Shown: positions 1 to 13,155 of the stretch, in pieces
Numbering within the stretch: the stretch's first letter is position 1
Layout: each line of letters starts with the position of its first letter
NCBI GenBank assembly: GCA_949130495.1
Contig: OX422220.1
Location: 11,081,133 to 11,145,132 of the forward strand
DNA length: 64,000 nucleotides
Direction of reading: 5' to 3'
DNA from: Sambucus nigra
Lineage: Eukaryota; Streptophyta; Magnoliopsida; Dipsacales; Adoxaceae
Program-made: the position numbers and the translations under genes
The notes under the pieces: model-generated
What the model was told of the DNA's origin: nothing
Seen by the model: the letters and a program-made list of their open reading frames with translations, nothing else
The model's database searches: none

Positions 1-759
1 GTAAAGTTCAACTTGGACTCTTATATGGTTGAAAATGTCGTTTTGAGTTTTAACAATGGGTGATTATCACTCCAATTTCTTGTCAAGACCTTTCTATGGA
101 GAGTTATAAGAAAAAGGAGCCGTTCCTGGCAGCAGGGAGGGAGTTTTTCATTGCCAAAAAACATTTGGAAGTTTTCATTAGTTTAGAATCAATACAAGAG
201 TAATTGGGCATTCACGTGGATTTGCTCTCATCAAGGGTGAGGTTAGATTGTTGGGTTCTTACTTGCAGGAAACATCTAAAGAACGAGGGAAATACTTGAA
301 GATGCGATAGAGTCAGAATGGAAACGTGATTGTTTACACTTGTGTGATAAGGAGATTAGTTTTGTTTATTATATTGGTCAAGAAGAAGGAGACTATGATG
401 CATTTATATAGGTCGGAGGATCCTAGTGATAGGGGTTGGGCCTACACGAGAGAAGCTTTTAGGAGAATGGAGATGGAGGTAATGTTTTCCAAAGCTCAAA
501 CTCTGAGGTGGGGGAGAATACTACTAAAGGATGGTCCTTTCTACATGTAGCCAAAGTGGATCCATGGCCACTTTCAAAAACAAATATCATTAAATACCCT
601 TCATCAAGGATTGACCTCATAGTGGAAGACAACTCTCGCATTTCTAGCATTAAATTCTTTTAGAGGGTAGTGTAAGTTCGTATAGGAAGCCACAACACCT
701 CCTCTCCGTCTTTGAAGAGACTGAAGTAATGTGTTACGGAGAGATGGAAAGCTACTGGT

Positions 760-1290
760 AAAACTTAAGTGATAAGATTTCACTCCTCATTATTTTTGTT
801 TTTATTTGCGTCAATACAAGAGGCTAATCAAATTTAGAGGAAAAAGTTGGTTATTTTATAGTGACTATGTTTGGTTTCAAATGTGGCATCCACTAGGAGG
901 TTACACAAGGACACCAAGATCGAATAATTTTTGTTGGACTAGGATTGTGGGCCTTACTCTTTAGCTTTGAGAGAAGAAGTGTTTATATCTGTAGGAGAGA
1001 AACGTGGAGGGTATGTTAAAGTGGGAAATAATACTCTGGTGGGTGAAGAAATACAATAAGTGATGTTATTCGTAAAGTGGAGTGCACATCTTCCAGATAT
1101 AATCAAAATAAGCATAGGGAATGGGTCTTTGAATTGGTAGTTTGGGATGAATATAAGACATGTTACTATGGAGGAGATAAAAACCAGTCTGATTGTGATG
1201 ACATATGCTTGGGTAAAAAATTGGAGACTATAGATTCTCATATGCATGGGATACATAAAGAGACACATTCTGAGTTATAAGACACATCAA
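760..1290 (+). pseudogene. LINE ORF1 remnant (DUF4283-like)
   Basis: In this family ORF1 encodes an RNA-binding protein that travels with the LINE RNA. Across stops, the + strand near 930-1030 reads W-x-RIVGL, then a VFI-like stretch, then a GGYVKVGN-like stretch. This matches the DUF4283 core seen in plant LINE ORF1 (W-x-R-I-x-GLPLHLW, then G-x-V-x-x-D/N). The second LINE has the same motif at 17178-17400 in much better condition, which supports the call. The region is broken by several stops and frame changes, and no start or end can be defined. Confidence 0.5.
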
Positions 1291-2569
1291 ACGGTTTTAT
1301 GTAGGCTAAAGAAGATGGGAGGTCCAAAAGCGGGGAGGTGGTAAGATGAGAGGTAGGTGGCTTTTACAGGTAGGAAATTGGAATCTGCTAAAAGATATCT
1401 CTGCCTACGTTGAAAGGGAGGCTGTTATAGGTGCTTCCCCACCTGGGAACATTATGGCAGTCAAAGGTATAAAATATTAGCCATGGGGAGTGTTAACGGG
1501 GTCGCTGCAACAAGTAGTGGGGAAAGGATAACAACATCAGAGGAAGGACTAGTTCCGGAGGAAGACATAACCCCATTCCAACTATCACCAAAGAAGCAAC
1601 GGATGAAACCAAAGTAGGGGACACCTTGAGGCATGTAAGGAGGGTGGAACAAGATAAGAGAAACAGGGGTGAATGGATTCTTGTGAAGAGGGATACCGTT
1701 AGAATCTTGTAAGTGGATGAGAGTGAGAACGATTTTGGTAAGACTTAAAAGAGTAATAACACACTGGCTGAAAGTAACATATATGGAAAATAATAGATGG
1801 GTGGGAAAAAAGGGGGTGTTGGTCAGTAATCTAGACAAAAATTCTATAATAAACAAAGAGGCTCACGAAAATATCTTGTTTGTGAAGACTCGACCCAAAC
1901 CAAATGTTGGGGATACTTTTTCAGGTGGAGTCATTAAAAAGAAAATTATCTTATGCATTGTTTGATGGAAACAAATTGTGAGCATGCAGTTGGAGATTGG
2001 AACAATGGTCAGAAGGATTTTTACTAAGGTAATTACTAGATGGGATTAAAAATTTAAGACATTTTTTAATCTAGGAAAATTAGTTAAAAAAAGGGAAAGA
2101 AGGGATAAGATTAAAGGTCGAAGTAAAAACATTCAAGTTGACTTTATTCAAATAGGTGCGAAAAGTAAAAACGAGACTAGAGGTTCCACTAAAAATAAAA
2201 TGGCTATTATGGTAGCAGAGGAAAATGAAAATATTAGTTTTTTAGGGGGAAAGGGGGTTACAATGTGAGCGACACACGTGAATCAAGTGGGGCGGGAAGA
2301 AGGGGAAAAGGAAGTAGAATTACACAATTGAACAATTCATAATTATGGGTAGAGTTTGAAATTCATAGACTGGAGGACGAGTATGGGGAAAGAGGGGGGG
2401 GGGGGGGAGGGGGGTACAAGACCCGAAATCATGGGTGGAGAATATGATAAGAGGGTTTAGTATAATTTTAGAGGTATAGTTTAAGGGGTGTGAAGATAAG
2501 GCTGTTAGGTTATTTGAGAAAATAGAAAGAAATGGGAGGGGACATTGATGAGGTTAAGGGAGGAGAAAA

Positions 2570-5500
2570 TTAAAATTGATTTCATGGAATGTGAGGGGGT
2601 TGAACGATCCCCAAAAACGTGGCATAGTGAGCAGAGCTATTTCTAGGTGGAATCTAGATATCATCTGTTTACGTTATACAAAGTTGAATTATTTGGATGG
2701 AGGTTTAGATAGATCCATTTGGGGTGGGGTAGGATTAAATGGAGTAGTTTGGATGCCTTTGGGGTGTCGGGAGGTTTGATAGTTATGTGGGACTCTTGAG
2801 TTGTAAAGTTCTTGTAGAGTATGGTTAGCACTTGGACATCATTGTGTTTGTTCAGGAATGTGGGGGAAGGGTTCATTTGGATTATTTCCGCAGTATACGG
2901 TCATTGGATGACCCGACTAGGCGGTAGTTGTGGGAGGAGTTAGCTGGAGTAAGTGGGGTTTAGGGGGTCCCCTGGTGTTTATGGGAGACTTTAATGTGGT
3001 GATATTCGCTTCGGAGAGGAGTGGAGTAGAGATAACCAACATATACACGAGGGCCTTCTATGATTTTATTGACAAAATGGATTTGATGGATTTTTGTTAG
3101 AAGGTGGCATGTACACTTGGACTAGTAATAGAGACAATCTGTCTTTATTTCTCCTTGACTACTTCCTCATTTCTCAGGGTTGGGAAGAACATTTCTCGAG
3201 GGTGACTTAGTTATGTTTACCTAGGGTTATGCCGGACCATAGCCTGATCTTATTAGAGTGTGATTGATGGAGATAAGGTAGAACACATTTCAGATTTAAA
3301 AATATGTGGCTCGAGGAGACGGAGTTCATGGACAAAGTTAAGGAGGGGTGGATGCATTATGTAGTGGAGGGTAATGCCATCTTCAAATTGGCTACCAAGT
3401 TGGGGTTGCGCAAAGAAGATATCAAGAGGTGGAATAGAGACGTATTTGTAAATATAAAGGAGGCCACTGCTAGATACATGGAGGGAGTTAGGAATTTATA
3501 TGAGAAGGAAGGAAGGGACGACCTTTCAGGGGAGGAAAATGGGGTGAGTGAGGAATGGAAGGGGGAAATCAAGAGAAGACTAATTCAGGAAGAAATCAGT
3601 TAGAGGAAAAAATCGTGAACTCTGTGGTCAAGCAAAGGTAATAAGAACACTAAGTTCTTTCATAAAGTGGCAAACTCACATCAACACTTTACCATATCAG
3701 GAAGATCACGGCGTGGGGTGGGGGTGGATTTTGAAGAAGTCAATGAGGTTAAGGGGGCCATCTCTCAGTTTTATAAGGACCTGTTTAGAGAAGAGGAGGA
3801 ATGGCGCCCTTCTCTTGATAGGGTTAAATTTGAGAGCATCTTTGGGGATGATTTTGAGATGTTAGAGGTGTAGTTATCTAAAGAGGATGTCGTTCAGGTA
3901 TTGAAGTGAATGTGGGGTGACAAGGTCTCTGATAAGGATGAATTCACATTGTCTTTCTTCCAGCACTGGTGAACTGTTGTAGAGGGGAAGTGCTAGCATT
4001 ATTTGGTGAGTTTTATGACAGATGTTATTCTTTAAGGAGTCTAAATGTGATGTTCATTATCACGATCGCAGAGAGGGGGGGGGGTGGGGGGGTATATTGA
4101 TTTGGGGGATTTCAGGCCGATTAGTACGATAGGGAGGGCCTATAAGTTTCTTTCCAAGGTGTTATCGGCTACACTCGAAAAATTCATTGACTATGTGATC
4201 TTGGAATCCCAAAATTCCTTAGTTGGGAGAATGAAAATTCTCGATGTTGTTCTGGTGGCTGATGAGTGCCTGGAAGGTAGAATTAGGAGTATGGAAGCGG
4301 GTATAGCGTGTAAACTTGACATCAAGAAGTCATATGATCATGTGAATTAGAATTTTATTTGGTACTTATTGAGGCGGATGGGGTTTGGAGAGAGGTGGTG
4401 TCGTTAGATCATAGGTGCATTTCCACAGTCAGGTTCTCATTATGATTAATTGGGTTCCCGATGGATTTTTCCTCAGCTCACGTAGGCTTCAGTAAGGAGA
4501 CCCGTTGTCTCCATTTTTGTTAATTTTGGTGATGGGGGATTTTATTCGGATGATGGGTCTTTTGGTTAACGCGGGTTGGATCACTAGTTTTGGGATTGGG
4601 ACATCAAACATGAATCTGATTAGGGTTTCACATCTTCTATATACTGATGGCACTATTTTTTTAATGCTAAGAGTGGGCAGGTGTGGGCATTAACATTACT
4701 TATTATATGTTTTGAGGCGGTGTAGGGTCTCCAGATTAATGAGGGGAAATGTTAGATGATTTAGATTGGAGGAAGAGATCATGGTGGGTTGGAGCCAACA
4801 TGCTTGGATTTAAGATTAATACTTTCCCCTCCACATATCTGGGTCAACCATTAGGGGCCAAGTTTAAGTATAAAGTTATCCGGGATCCAATTTCGGAGAG
4901 AATTAAAATGAGGTTGACGTGGTGAAAGAATTTTTATTTATCAAAAGGGTCGGTTGACATTGATAAAAAGAACATTGTTTAGCCTACCCACCTATTTCAT
5001 GTCTAGTTAGCTGCTTCTATATTCTATTCATAAGAAAATGGAGCAGATGATGATAATTTTTTTATGGAGACGCAATAGGGAGAGTTTTAAACATGGTTTA
5101 GTTAGGTGGGAGGAGGTTTAAAAAAAATAAGGAAGGGGGTGCGAGAATAAAAAATCTAAAGTATTTTAATAAAGCACAGTTAGGTAAGTGGTTGTGGAGA
5201 TTTCTCCATGAGGAGACTGGGTTATGGAGGAGAGTAGTAGGATCTAGGGGTGTACTCAGTTAGGGTGGAGGCCAGGAATGGGGAGGTTTTCATACGGGGT
5301 GGGTTTGTGAAAACACATATCAAAGGAGTGAGGAGTATTATCTATGCTAAAAGAATTGCAATTAGGGCGAGGAAATAGGATTATGTTCTGGAAGGATAGA
5401 TGATAGGGAAAAATGCATCTCTTTAAGAGCAGTTTCCCAGTATGTAAATTTTAGGGGGGATAAAGACGAGATGGTTATTGATCACATAAAGACTTCAGGT

Positions 5501-6150
5501 GATCGAGTGGTATGGAACCCGAAGTTCCGAAGGGAGTTATAGGATTGAGATCTCGAGGAGGCTGAGGTTTTTTTTGACTGGCTGGTGTCGGCCCCATAGC
5601 CAACAAGGGGGAAGATCAATTAATATGGAAAGTAGAAGGGGAATGGAATTTTACAGAGAGAGGGTATTTTTTCATTTTGGGAGGTAATGGGAACCAGACA
5701 TCCAATCTCCATTAAAAGAAAATATGGAAAGCAAAGGCCCCTCCAAAAGTGATTTTTTGTCTGGACAGTCGAAAGAAATTACATATTGATGATTGAGGGT
5801 CTGCAAAAGATAAGAAGATGTATGGCTAGTCATTTATGGTTGTGCAAGGATGAGGAGGAGAATACTAATCATTTACTTTTATAAGTCAAAATGATGAAAG
5901 CTCTATGAGATATGTTTCAATCCCTAAGTCAGATCCAGTGGTATATGTCGGAGTCGGTGAGACAATTATTAGAGGTTTGACATCCCCTATGGATGGAAGG
6001 TGGATGGCAAAGTTTGGCGTCTAGTCCCTCACTATATATTCATGACTATTTGAAAAGAGAGAAACTCGAGATGTTTGGAATGTTTAGAAACTGCGCCATC
6101 TAGAATTCGTTACATTTTCCCGTTTAACTTATCGAGTTGGTATAAGGATA
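2570..6150 (+). pseudogene. LINE ORF2 remnant: endonuclease, reverse transcriptase, C-terminal domain
   Basis: ORF2 would nick target DNA and copy the LINE RNA in place. It opens with ISWNVRGLN (2576), the usual start of plant L1 apurinic-like endonucleases. GDFNVV follows near 2982 and a PDHSLI-like motif near 3235. Reverse transcriptase motifs follow: FRPIS near 4110, a [13 protein letters not shown] block near 4312, QGDPLSP (with a stop inside) near 4495, and HLLYTDG near 4633. The catalytic FADD box is decayed to YTDG, so the enzyme would be inactive even without the stops. The zinc-finger/RNase-H-like tail lies at about 5700-6150. Frame shifts and stops occur throughout. Confidence 0.75.
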
Positions 6151-6334
6151 GATGTGATGCAACACTTCCTAATATTATAGTGTTTGTGGGGTATTTGCAT
6201 AGGGATCTTTAGTCCAAAATTTTTGGTCATGGCCTCCTTTTGGAGGTTATGTTTTTATTACAATATATACTTCCTTTATACGGGTTCCTCTCCCTTGACA
6301 ATTGGTTTTTATATAACATTTGTTTATAAAAAAA

Positions 6335-8571
6335 TGGCATATGAGGAAACGACACATTATACGTGGAATATACAACAATGCAAATTCCAAACTTATAGTG
6401 ACACTGATAAAGAAAAGGCACGTGGAATATACATTTAACTGTTCACATTTTTTATTCAACAGATAAAGTAAAAGGAAAATAAAAAGGCCAGAATTCATAT
6501 TAGTGACCCTGAAATATTTCATATATGCCAACATACCCCAAATATAAGGGTAAAAAATAAAATCAGTATATCTCATCAGGGGATATTTATGATAATGAAG
6601 AGTCTAATTCCTATCATGATATGCCTCCTCTAGAGGGCATTACAAACTTGTCAACTCACAGAAATGAGTATTTGCAGGAAGAGGAAGGATCTTAAGTTAA
6701 TTTATATGTGGAAGTTCCAAAGTTTTTTCTAGGAATGTCTCATAATTCTCCAAAAGCTCAGGAGTTTATTGTAGACTCGATTGGGAGAAACTGTGGAAAA
6801 ATTTAATATCAAATGTTCAATACTCAAGTTAGAAATTCTTTTGATATTTTAGCAAACATTTAAGATTCAAATAATCTAGTTGAGGTGGATGGAATTTAAC
6901 AAAAGGGAGAAAAAAAGGATTGATTTCTATCATTAACTTTTAAGGAAAAATCGACTCTTAAATATAAATTAATGTTATCTGCTTCTCGTTCAAGATTTCG
7001 TAAATTTTCTTAATTATTTTTATTTTCATTAGAGCTTGTAAGAGACCTATGGGAGACTTTTTCTCCTATCTATTTCTAAATAAATTTCTTTAAAAAAAAT
7101 ACAAAAATGCACTTAGCTGGAACATAATATACATAAAATATCGTTTAATTGTAATTTCCTTATATTTAACAATGATAATATACTATTTTTTTACTCGTCA
7201 AAGGTAAATCATCAAAACATCACCATGACCTTCATACTCTGAATGTTTTGGAATTGAGTGCATGACACCAAAACATGATTTGTACTATCCAAATTGTTTA
7301 TTTCCAAGAAGTGCCTAAAGAAGAATATCCTACGAAATGGTTGAGTTAACATAATAATTATCCTTATCGATTCCCTGACTATGTTTTGATGCAAGCCAAA
7401 CCTACACTCTTCATATTCCTTTTTATACTTTTACCTTGATTGTAACCTGACCCTTAACCTTTTATTATTACAATTTATTAATCGATTCTGACCCGAGTTG
7501 TATGTTTTACTTTACCACTAGCATGCAACATGCGCGATGCGCAAACGCATTATAATTATTTTGTGATACATCTATAGTAGTACATATAAATGTGTTTAAC
7601 TTCACAATGACAAATACATAATACAAATAATTTATGATATGAACACCTTTTGCAAAAAGATTCGTGTGAGGTATATATGGGGATGTACATTGAACTAACC
7701 TTCGATCTTAAAAAAGATATGCAACAAATTACATCAAATTAAAAAATGAAAAACATTATCATTAGTCATGATGTATGATTAACACATTTTTTTCATATTT
7801 ATCCTATGATGACGCAAATAGATAAAACTTCAAGAACAAAATTTGGAGACGTGGGAAGAGAGATTATGATACACAACTCCAAGGATTCAAACGAAAAATG
7901 TAAATATGCCCATTGTTTGGAAGAAATGTTCTCAACCTCCCTCTATATGTACATGCACACACATTGTTTCTTATAGTGTGTATTGAAATGATTCCTACGT
8001 TTCACATAACCGATACAACAAAAAGATGATTAACATTTTATTTTCGACAGTTTCTTATTAAAAACAATTTTTCATATAAACAGTTTTTAAAAAATAGTTT
8101 TTTTTTTTATAAAAAGACTATTTCTTATTTTTGGATTTTCATACAAAGGGTTATAATTTGCATTTCAGGTCAAATAAGAAAATTTTCATGTTAATTAATT
8201 TCTTATTTGGGTTTTCATACCTAGGGGTTTTCATGGATGTAAATATTTCAAGTTATTTACCGTATCTTTCAAATAATTCAAACTTTGAAAGTAATTTCCA
8301 TTAATTCTAGGTGGAAAAAAATGTGTTACACATTTTATCAAACAATTGGCCGACATAATCCATATCTTCACATCCATGCCACAAACCAATAAACTATAAA
8401 AAATTATAATTAAAATTGTATCATACAAATTAATCTATGAAACTGAAAAGTAGCATTTACATCAGGATAAAGAAAATAAACATATACCTTTCTCTCAGTT
8501 GGAGTTGTTAAGATATCAAGAACTTTGGTGGGGGTCCTTGACGACTAATATATGTATTAATGGGTTGAGGC
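6335..8571. other. Unassigned AT-rich interval
   Basis: Between the LINE tail and the hAT element I find no supported gene. A short + strand stretch near 6595-6690 reads SYHDMPPLEGI then an acidic segment; it resembles the acidic linker between gag and protease in some Ty3/gypsy elements, but it is too short and broken to assign. The 60-109 aa reading frames at 6184-6576 and 7212-7394 lack domain features and probably arise by chance. The last 8 bases (8564-8571, gttgaggc) are the left target duplication of the hAT element. Confidence 0.6.
8564..8571. repeat. Left target-site duplication of the hAT element
   Basis: gttgaggc lies immediately before the left terminal repeat and is repeated exactly at 15744-15751 after the right terminal repeat. 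Eight-base duplications are characteristic of hAT insertion. Confidence 0.95.
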
Positions 8572-8869
8572 CATAGTTGTCGAATCGCGAATCGTTTACC
8601 TCCCGAATCGCGAATCGTGAATCGAATTACGAATCGAACCTGTCGAATCGAAATCAAATGATAAAAATGAAATAAAACATACGTAAGTAGGATTTGGCAC
8701 TATAGAATTGGTAATTAAGAAAAATATGATAAAAAACTAATCGTAGCACATGATAATATACCAAAATATAACCCAAAAATTAACCCTAGCTCATGTTTTC
8801 AATTGTTTTAAGCTCGAATATGTAAAAAACAAAAATAAATCATATAAAGTCATCATCAGTGATCATTAT

Positions 8870-10880
8870 TCTTCATTCATCATCATCATCAAGGCCCAAA
8901 TCACCATCATTGTCATCCTCCTCCTCCTCCTCCTCTATGACAATTCGATCTCCCCCCTCTTCCTCTTCCTCTTCATCTTCATCATCGTCCTCCTCATCAT
9001 CAAGAATTTCAATATCATCATATGCCACTTGTTTGCCTTTTCCCTTGGCATTTAAATTCCTTGGCCTTATATAACACAAAATAATTTTGATATATATTAA
9101 CAATAAGATTAGAATATATATATATATATATATATATTAGTAACAAATAAACAATAATTATAATAATTCAACATATTTTCACCTCACTTCCTCTTTTTGT
9201 TAGGCCCTTCATCTTGGAAGAATTCGTGAACATCCAACCATAAATGGTCAGTGGGAAGACACGGTTATTCTATATCCCTCTCAGTGATCAACTCATCATC
9301 GTCCTCCATATCGGATAGACAGATCAGGTTGAAGTCACCACATTCTCTCATTTTCTCTCGTCTCATTTCAAGTTGAATATTATACTTCACGAAAATAAGA
9401 GCATTCAACCTTTGTTGCTCCAAATGATTTCTTTTCTTGGAATGCACATGATCAAATGTGCTCTAATTTCTCTCACAACCTGTCGCACTACATGTGAGAC
9501 GAAGAACTCGTATAACAATCTTTTGAAGCTCCGGTACATCTTCACCAAAACTTTCTCACCAATTGGCTACATAAACAAAAGATTATAAAAATTCAGCAAC
9601 ATATAAATTGATTAACATAAAAAAATCAGCAATATATAAACTCACATGGTTATTTTTTATCTCTCGTTAGCGTTTCCGAACTTCTACCAAACAATCCCGC
9701 ACACGTTTTAAACTTATCCGTTTTCTCTTGTAGGGTGATAATTGTATCGGTGTCCGAACACATCTTCTCTATAGTGTCATACAAACAACACTTCACCTCT
9801 CTATCGGCCTTAAAGTCATCACTGAAGTGGAATCTTTAAATATAAATAAAAATTATATTTTAGTTCTTTATATAATATAAATTAGAATATAGTGGAATTT
9901 TAAGTAAAGAATTTAATATAAATCATGTTACCTTGTGTTCAAATAGTATCCCGCGGCATGAAGTGGCCTATGTAGTTGAAGATCCCACCTCGTATCAATT
10001 ATTTTCCAAATCTTCATATATCTCCTTCTACATGATAATAATTAATCACAATTTGCTCCTTCGCCCGATTCATAGCCTCATATACGTAACCCATTTTCGG
10101 TTTTGCATCTCCATCAACAAGCCTCAAAACTTTGTAAAGTGGATGTACACTTTTCAAACAATATTTAATTGCTTTCTAGAAATTTGTGTCACCTAAAATG
10201 ATACCCTCCACTTTCTTCGCATCAACCTTATTAACAAAAGTTCCATTCATCTAATCGATCGACGTAAACATACGCCTCAATGCCCCTTTATTTTTTCTAA
10301 AACTCTTCAATGTGAGAAAGGAAGTGGCAAATCTAGTTGCTCCCGCTCTAGTACGTCCCCTCTTATTTGAAAATCTTCTAAACAAATCAATCACCCATGT
10401 ATGCCTATAAATATACACGGTATCTTCTCTTGCCTTTGTAATTAAGTTTTGAAATATAGGCAAGCTACCAATATCGGTAAGCATCAAATCAATCAAATGG
10501 ACGGTACACGGGTTACAAAATAAATTATTTCTTTTCTCTTCTAATAACCTCCCCACAGCTACATACGCCGATGCATTGTCCGTCGCCACTTGCATAACCT
10601 TTTCTTTCCCAATCTCTTCTACCATACTATCAAGCAACTCAAACAATCTAACCGCGTCCTTCATTATTGAGGAGGTGTCCACGTATTTAAGAAAAACCGC
10701 CCCGCTCGGGCTATTGACTAAAAAGTTAGTGAGCGATCTTGATTTTCCATCGCTCCACCCATCTGACATTATAGTGCACCCCGTTTTTTTCCATACCTTT
10801 TTATTCCTTTCCAATAAGGTATGAACACTTTCCACTTCCTTTTTCAAATACATGACCCTAGCTTCATGATAGCTAGGGGG
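8870..10880 (-). pseudogene. hAT transposase, catalytic DUF659 part to C-terminus
   Basis: This is the 3' part of the transposase gene that would cut and rejoin the hAT ends. From 10853 down to 10251 an open 200-residue stretch holds the DUF659 / RNase-H-like start: GCTIMSDGWSDGKSRSLTNF with the first catalytic Asp, VATDNASAYV, and CTVHLIDLMLTDIG. Reading on, PLYKVLRLVDGDAKPKMGY-type residues lie near 10080-10150. The hATC dimerisation region lies at about 9520-9265 (CERN-stop-STFDHVHSKKRN; the conserved Trp codon is TAG). An acidic C-terminal tail (GKGKQVAYDDIEILDD then runs of D/E) lies at 9070-8873, probably after an intron. Several stops and frame breaks make it non-functional. A solo LTR separates it from the N-terminal exon. 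Confidence 0.85.
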
Positions 10881-12180
10881 CTTTATGTGACACCCCGCCT
10901 AATAAAATACCGGGTGATCAGTCCTATACCAAATTAAAACAAGAATCCCAGTTGGTTCATCCTTAGCATCACTGTAGAAAATCTTTTTAAAACTTACTAA
11001 CCACCTAGTATTCCAAAAAGCTGGCGTCAAATTTTATCTTATTAATTAAACCAAACAGTACATGCGAAAATAAATATAACCCATTCACACAACTGAATTA
11101 AATCAACTGAACAAATAATAAAATGACATGCCAAATAAACCATCGGCCACCTATGTAAATAGTCCAATACAAACATCCAACACCTGAATAAATAAATCTA
11201 AAAATTGTACTGAAAAGTCTGGGCGACAAGCCCTAAATAAAACTGAAATGGATAAATGATTCCTACTATAGGAAGGAATGAATAAGGCGTTTAACCCAAG
11301 ATCCTGCTAGCATCCACATATGTCGTAGCTCTGTGTCCTTGGAATAGAATCTCAATCCTGGCGTCCCTGTGGCTGTACACCTAAAAGGTTTTGAAAATTG
11401 TTTTATACCAAGGGTTGGAACCCAAAACATTTTAAAAATATTTATCAAGTGAATTACCTGCAGTAATTACAAATATATGAATGCGCTTCATATTTAAGTT
11501 AGTGTTGCACTCCCTTGAGGACATACTCACCCATCCACTAATGTGAACACCTAACGATTACCTTTACCCCCACCTAGTTGTACTACCACGTCCAACTAGT
11601 CCTTGTAATCCTCCCTTACCTTTCTACTCTAAATCGGGTATTATTATCCTTGGGTTATAAGTGATCTCACCAATTCACTTAATTAATTTCTTTTAAATAA
11701 TATCATATAACTGTGTCACAAGTTATATAAACAAATACATCGCACACTGTATTATTACCCGCATATAATATCTACTACCATTATATACGTATCTTTACTA
11801 CAACATCCACACATATATCATATGTATATCCATCCCTTCGAGTATACCCTCTCCGGGTGATTCCCTCTAAAGTACTATCTCACTAGGTGTGCTCACATAA
11901 CCTAGTTACCCAAGTTGGAATCGCTCACCAACTTCGCCCAAAATATAAACGTAGTGGAGACGATCATATTCCTTCCCTAAAAGTGAGATAAACCCCTCAC
12001 CTATATACCGGACGCTATGACCTCGGGATATACTCACCCTACTCCTCAAGCTTGGGGATTCACCCACATTGCGCAACCTCGCTTGATAGCACTAGAGTAT
12101 ATAACTTAAATAAATATCTAGTCCCTGATATTTAATAGCACACATAAAGTACACACACATATATATACTATCACCACACC

Positions 12181-12222
<42 letters not shown>
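12181..12222. repeat. (AT)n microsatellite in solo LTR
   Basis: About 20 uninterrupted TA/AT dinucleotides. (AT)n runs sit at similar places in the related LTRs (22098, 39120, 43564). Confidence 0.95.
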
Positions 12223-12225
<3 letters not shown>

Positions 12226-12274
12226 CAATCCCGGCTTTACCGTGTACTAAAAACTCGTAGCACTAGCCTGTATA

Positions 12275-12745
12275 TTCCTGAGTCTATGGTCCGACTCTAA
12301 ATTAATTAATTTCTCATCAATAAATTTCATTACCTTCCCGAGTCTATGATCTGACTCTAATTTAATTAATTAACACATTAATAAATTTATCACTTTCCCG
12401 AGTCTACAGTCCGACTCTAATTTAATTAATTTCTCATTAATTAATTATTACCAATCCGAGTATCTAATTCGACTCTAATTTAATTAATTTACAAATTAAT
12501 TAATTAATACCAATTCGAGTCTATGGTCCGACTCTAATTTAATTAATTTACACATTAATTAATTAATACCAATCCGAGTCTACGGTCCGACTCTAATGTA
12601 ATTAATTTACACATTAATTAATTAATACCAATCCGAGTCTATGGTCTAACTTTAATTTAATTAATTTACACATTAATTAATTAATACCAATCTGAGTCTA
12701 TGGTCCGACTCTAATTTAATTAATTTACACATTAATTAATTTAAC
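12275..12745. repeat. Eight-copy tandem repeat, unit about 59 bp
   Basis: Units contain CCGAGTCTATGGTCCGACTC followed by TAATTTAATTAATTT and an AT-rich linker. The GAGTCTA mark recurs at 12280, 12340, 12400, 12458, 12517, 12576, 12635 and 12694, giving spacing of 60, 60, 58, 59, 59, 59 and 59 bases. Each unit has an internal palindrome (GAGTC...GACTC). The later units are the most alike. I do not see this array in the other LTR copies of the window. Confidence 0.95.
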
Positions 12746-13108
12746 ACTTGGTGTTGCCCAACCATTATACCCGGACTCGCTCACTTGGTCCGTACCATCG
12801 TTAATACCCGATTCTATATTTCGCCCCATAACTAATTAATTACACCTCAATTCCTTTAATAATGCAGTGCCACTCAACTAAAATACCCGAATATTTTCCC
12901 TCGGTCCAAAATCAATACTCACAAATTATTTTCCGAAATTTATTCATCTCATGGCATACAATTATCACCCTCCTAAACCCAATTATATCACCTTATAATT
13001 GCTGAGGAATATGTGATACATATGAATTTATCACTAAATAAAAAGTAAGAGAAAAATTTAAATTAATTTCCCCTTTTCATATAAAATTGGCGGACCTGCT
13101 AGAATTCT

Positions 13109-13155
13109 GGGACCATCGATCGATCGATCCCATGGGTCGATCGATCGATCGACTA
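13109..13155. repeat. CGAT/GATC palindrome cluster in solo LTR
   Basis: Two runs of (ATCG)n/(TCGA)n separated by CCCATGGG form one long near-palindrome bracketed by gggacc...aggtccc. The homologous place in the other LTR copies also has GATC-type palindromes (34408, 40963, 44955, 59351). Confidence 0.85.

Larger units (their letters stand above)
1..6334 (+). mobile_element. Degenerate L1-type LINE, copy 1 (5' end outside window)
   Basis: A plant non-LTR retrotransposon lies on the + strand. The order is an ORF1-like region with DUF4283-type residues (about 760-1280), an endonuclease start near 2576, a reverse transcriptase region (about 4084-4760), a C-terminal zinc-knuckle/RNase-H-like region (about 5700-6150), and a short A-rich tail at 6326-6334. 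The 3' end (tacttcc...gggttcctctccctt...ataaaaaaa) closely resembles the 3' end of the second LINE at 46480-46551, which supports the boundary. Every reading frame is broken by many stops and indels, so the copy is dead. The 5' end and left target duplication are not visible. A G-rich run at about 2394-2416 lies in the ORF1-ORF2 interval. Confidence 0.8.

Noticed and set aside
1461..1856. 131-residue - strand frame in LINE copy 1
   Set aside because: It lies antisense to the LINE ORF1-ORF2 interval, with no domain; chance frame in pyrimidine-rich complement.
6595..6780. Possible pararetrovirus or gypsy gag-protease linker (DMPPLEGI and acidic segment)
   Set aside because: Fewer than 60 weakly similar residues with stops and no adjacent domains; not enough to assign.
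8581..8650. GAATCG cluster considered as a simple satellite or a tRNA-like structure
   Set aside because: The same motif clusters at the other end of the hAT element next to the terminal repeat, so it is subterminal sequence; no cloverleaf fits.
8859..9074. Ser-rich + strand frame
   Set aside because: It is the complement of the Asp/Glu-rich C-terminal tail of the hAT transposase on the - strand.
12275..12745. CRISPR-like spaced repeats
   Set aside because: Repeats are contiguous with no unique spacers, and this is plant DNA; it is a minisatellite inside an LTR.
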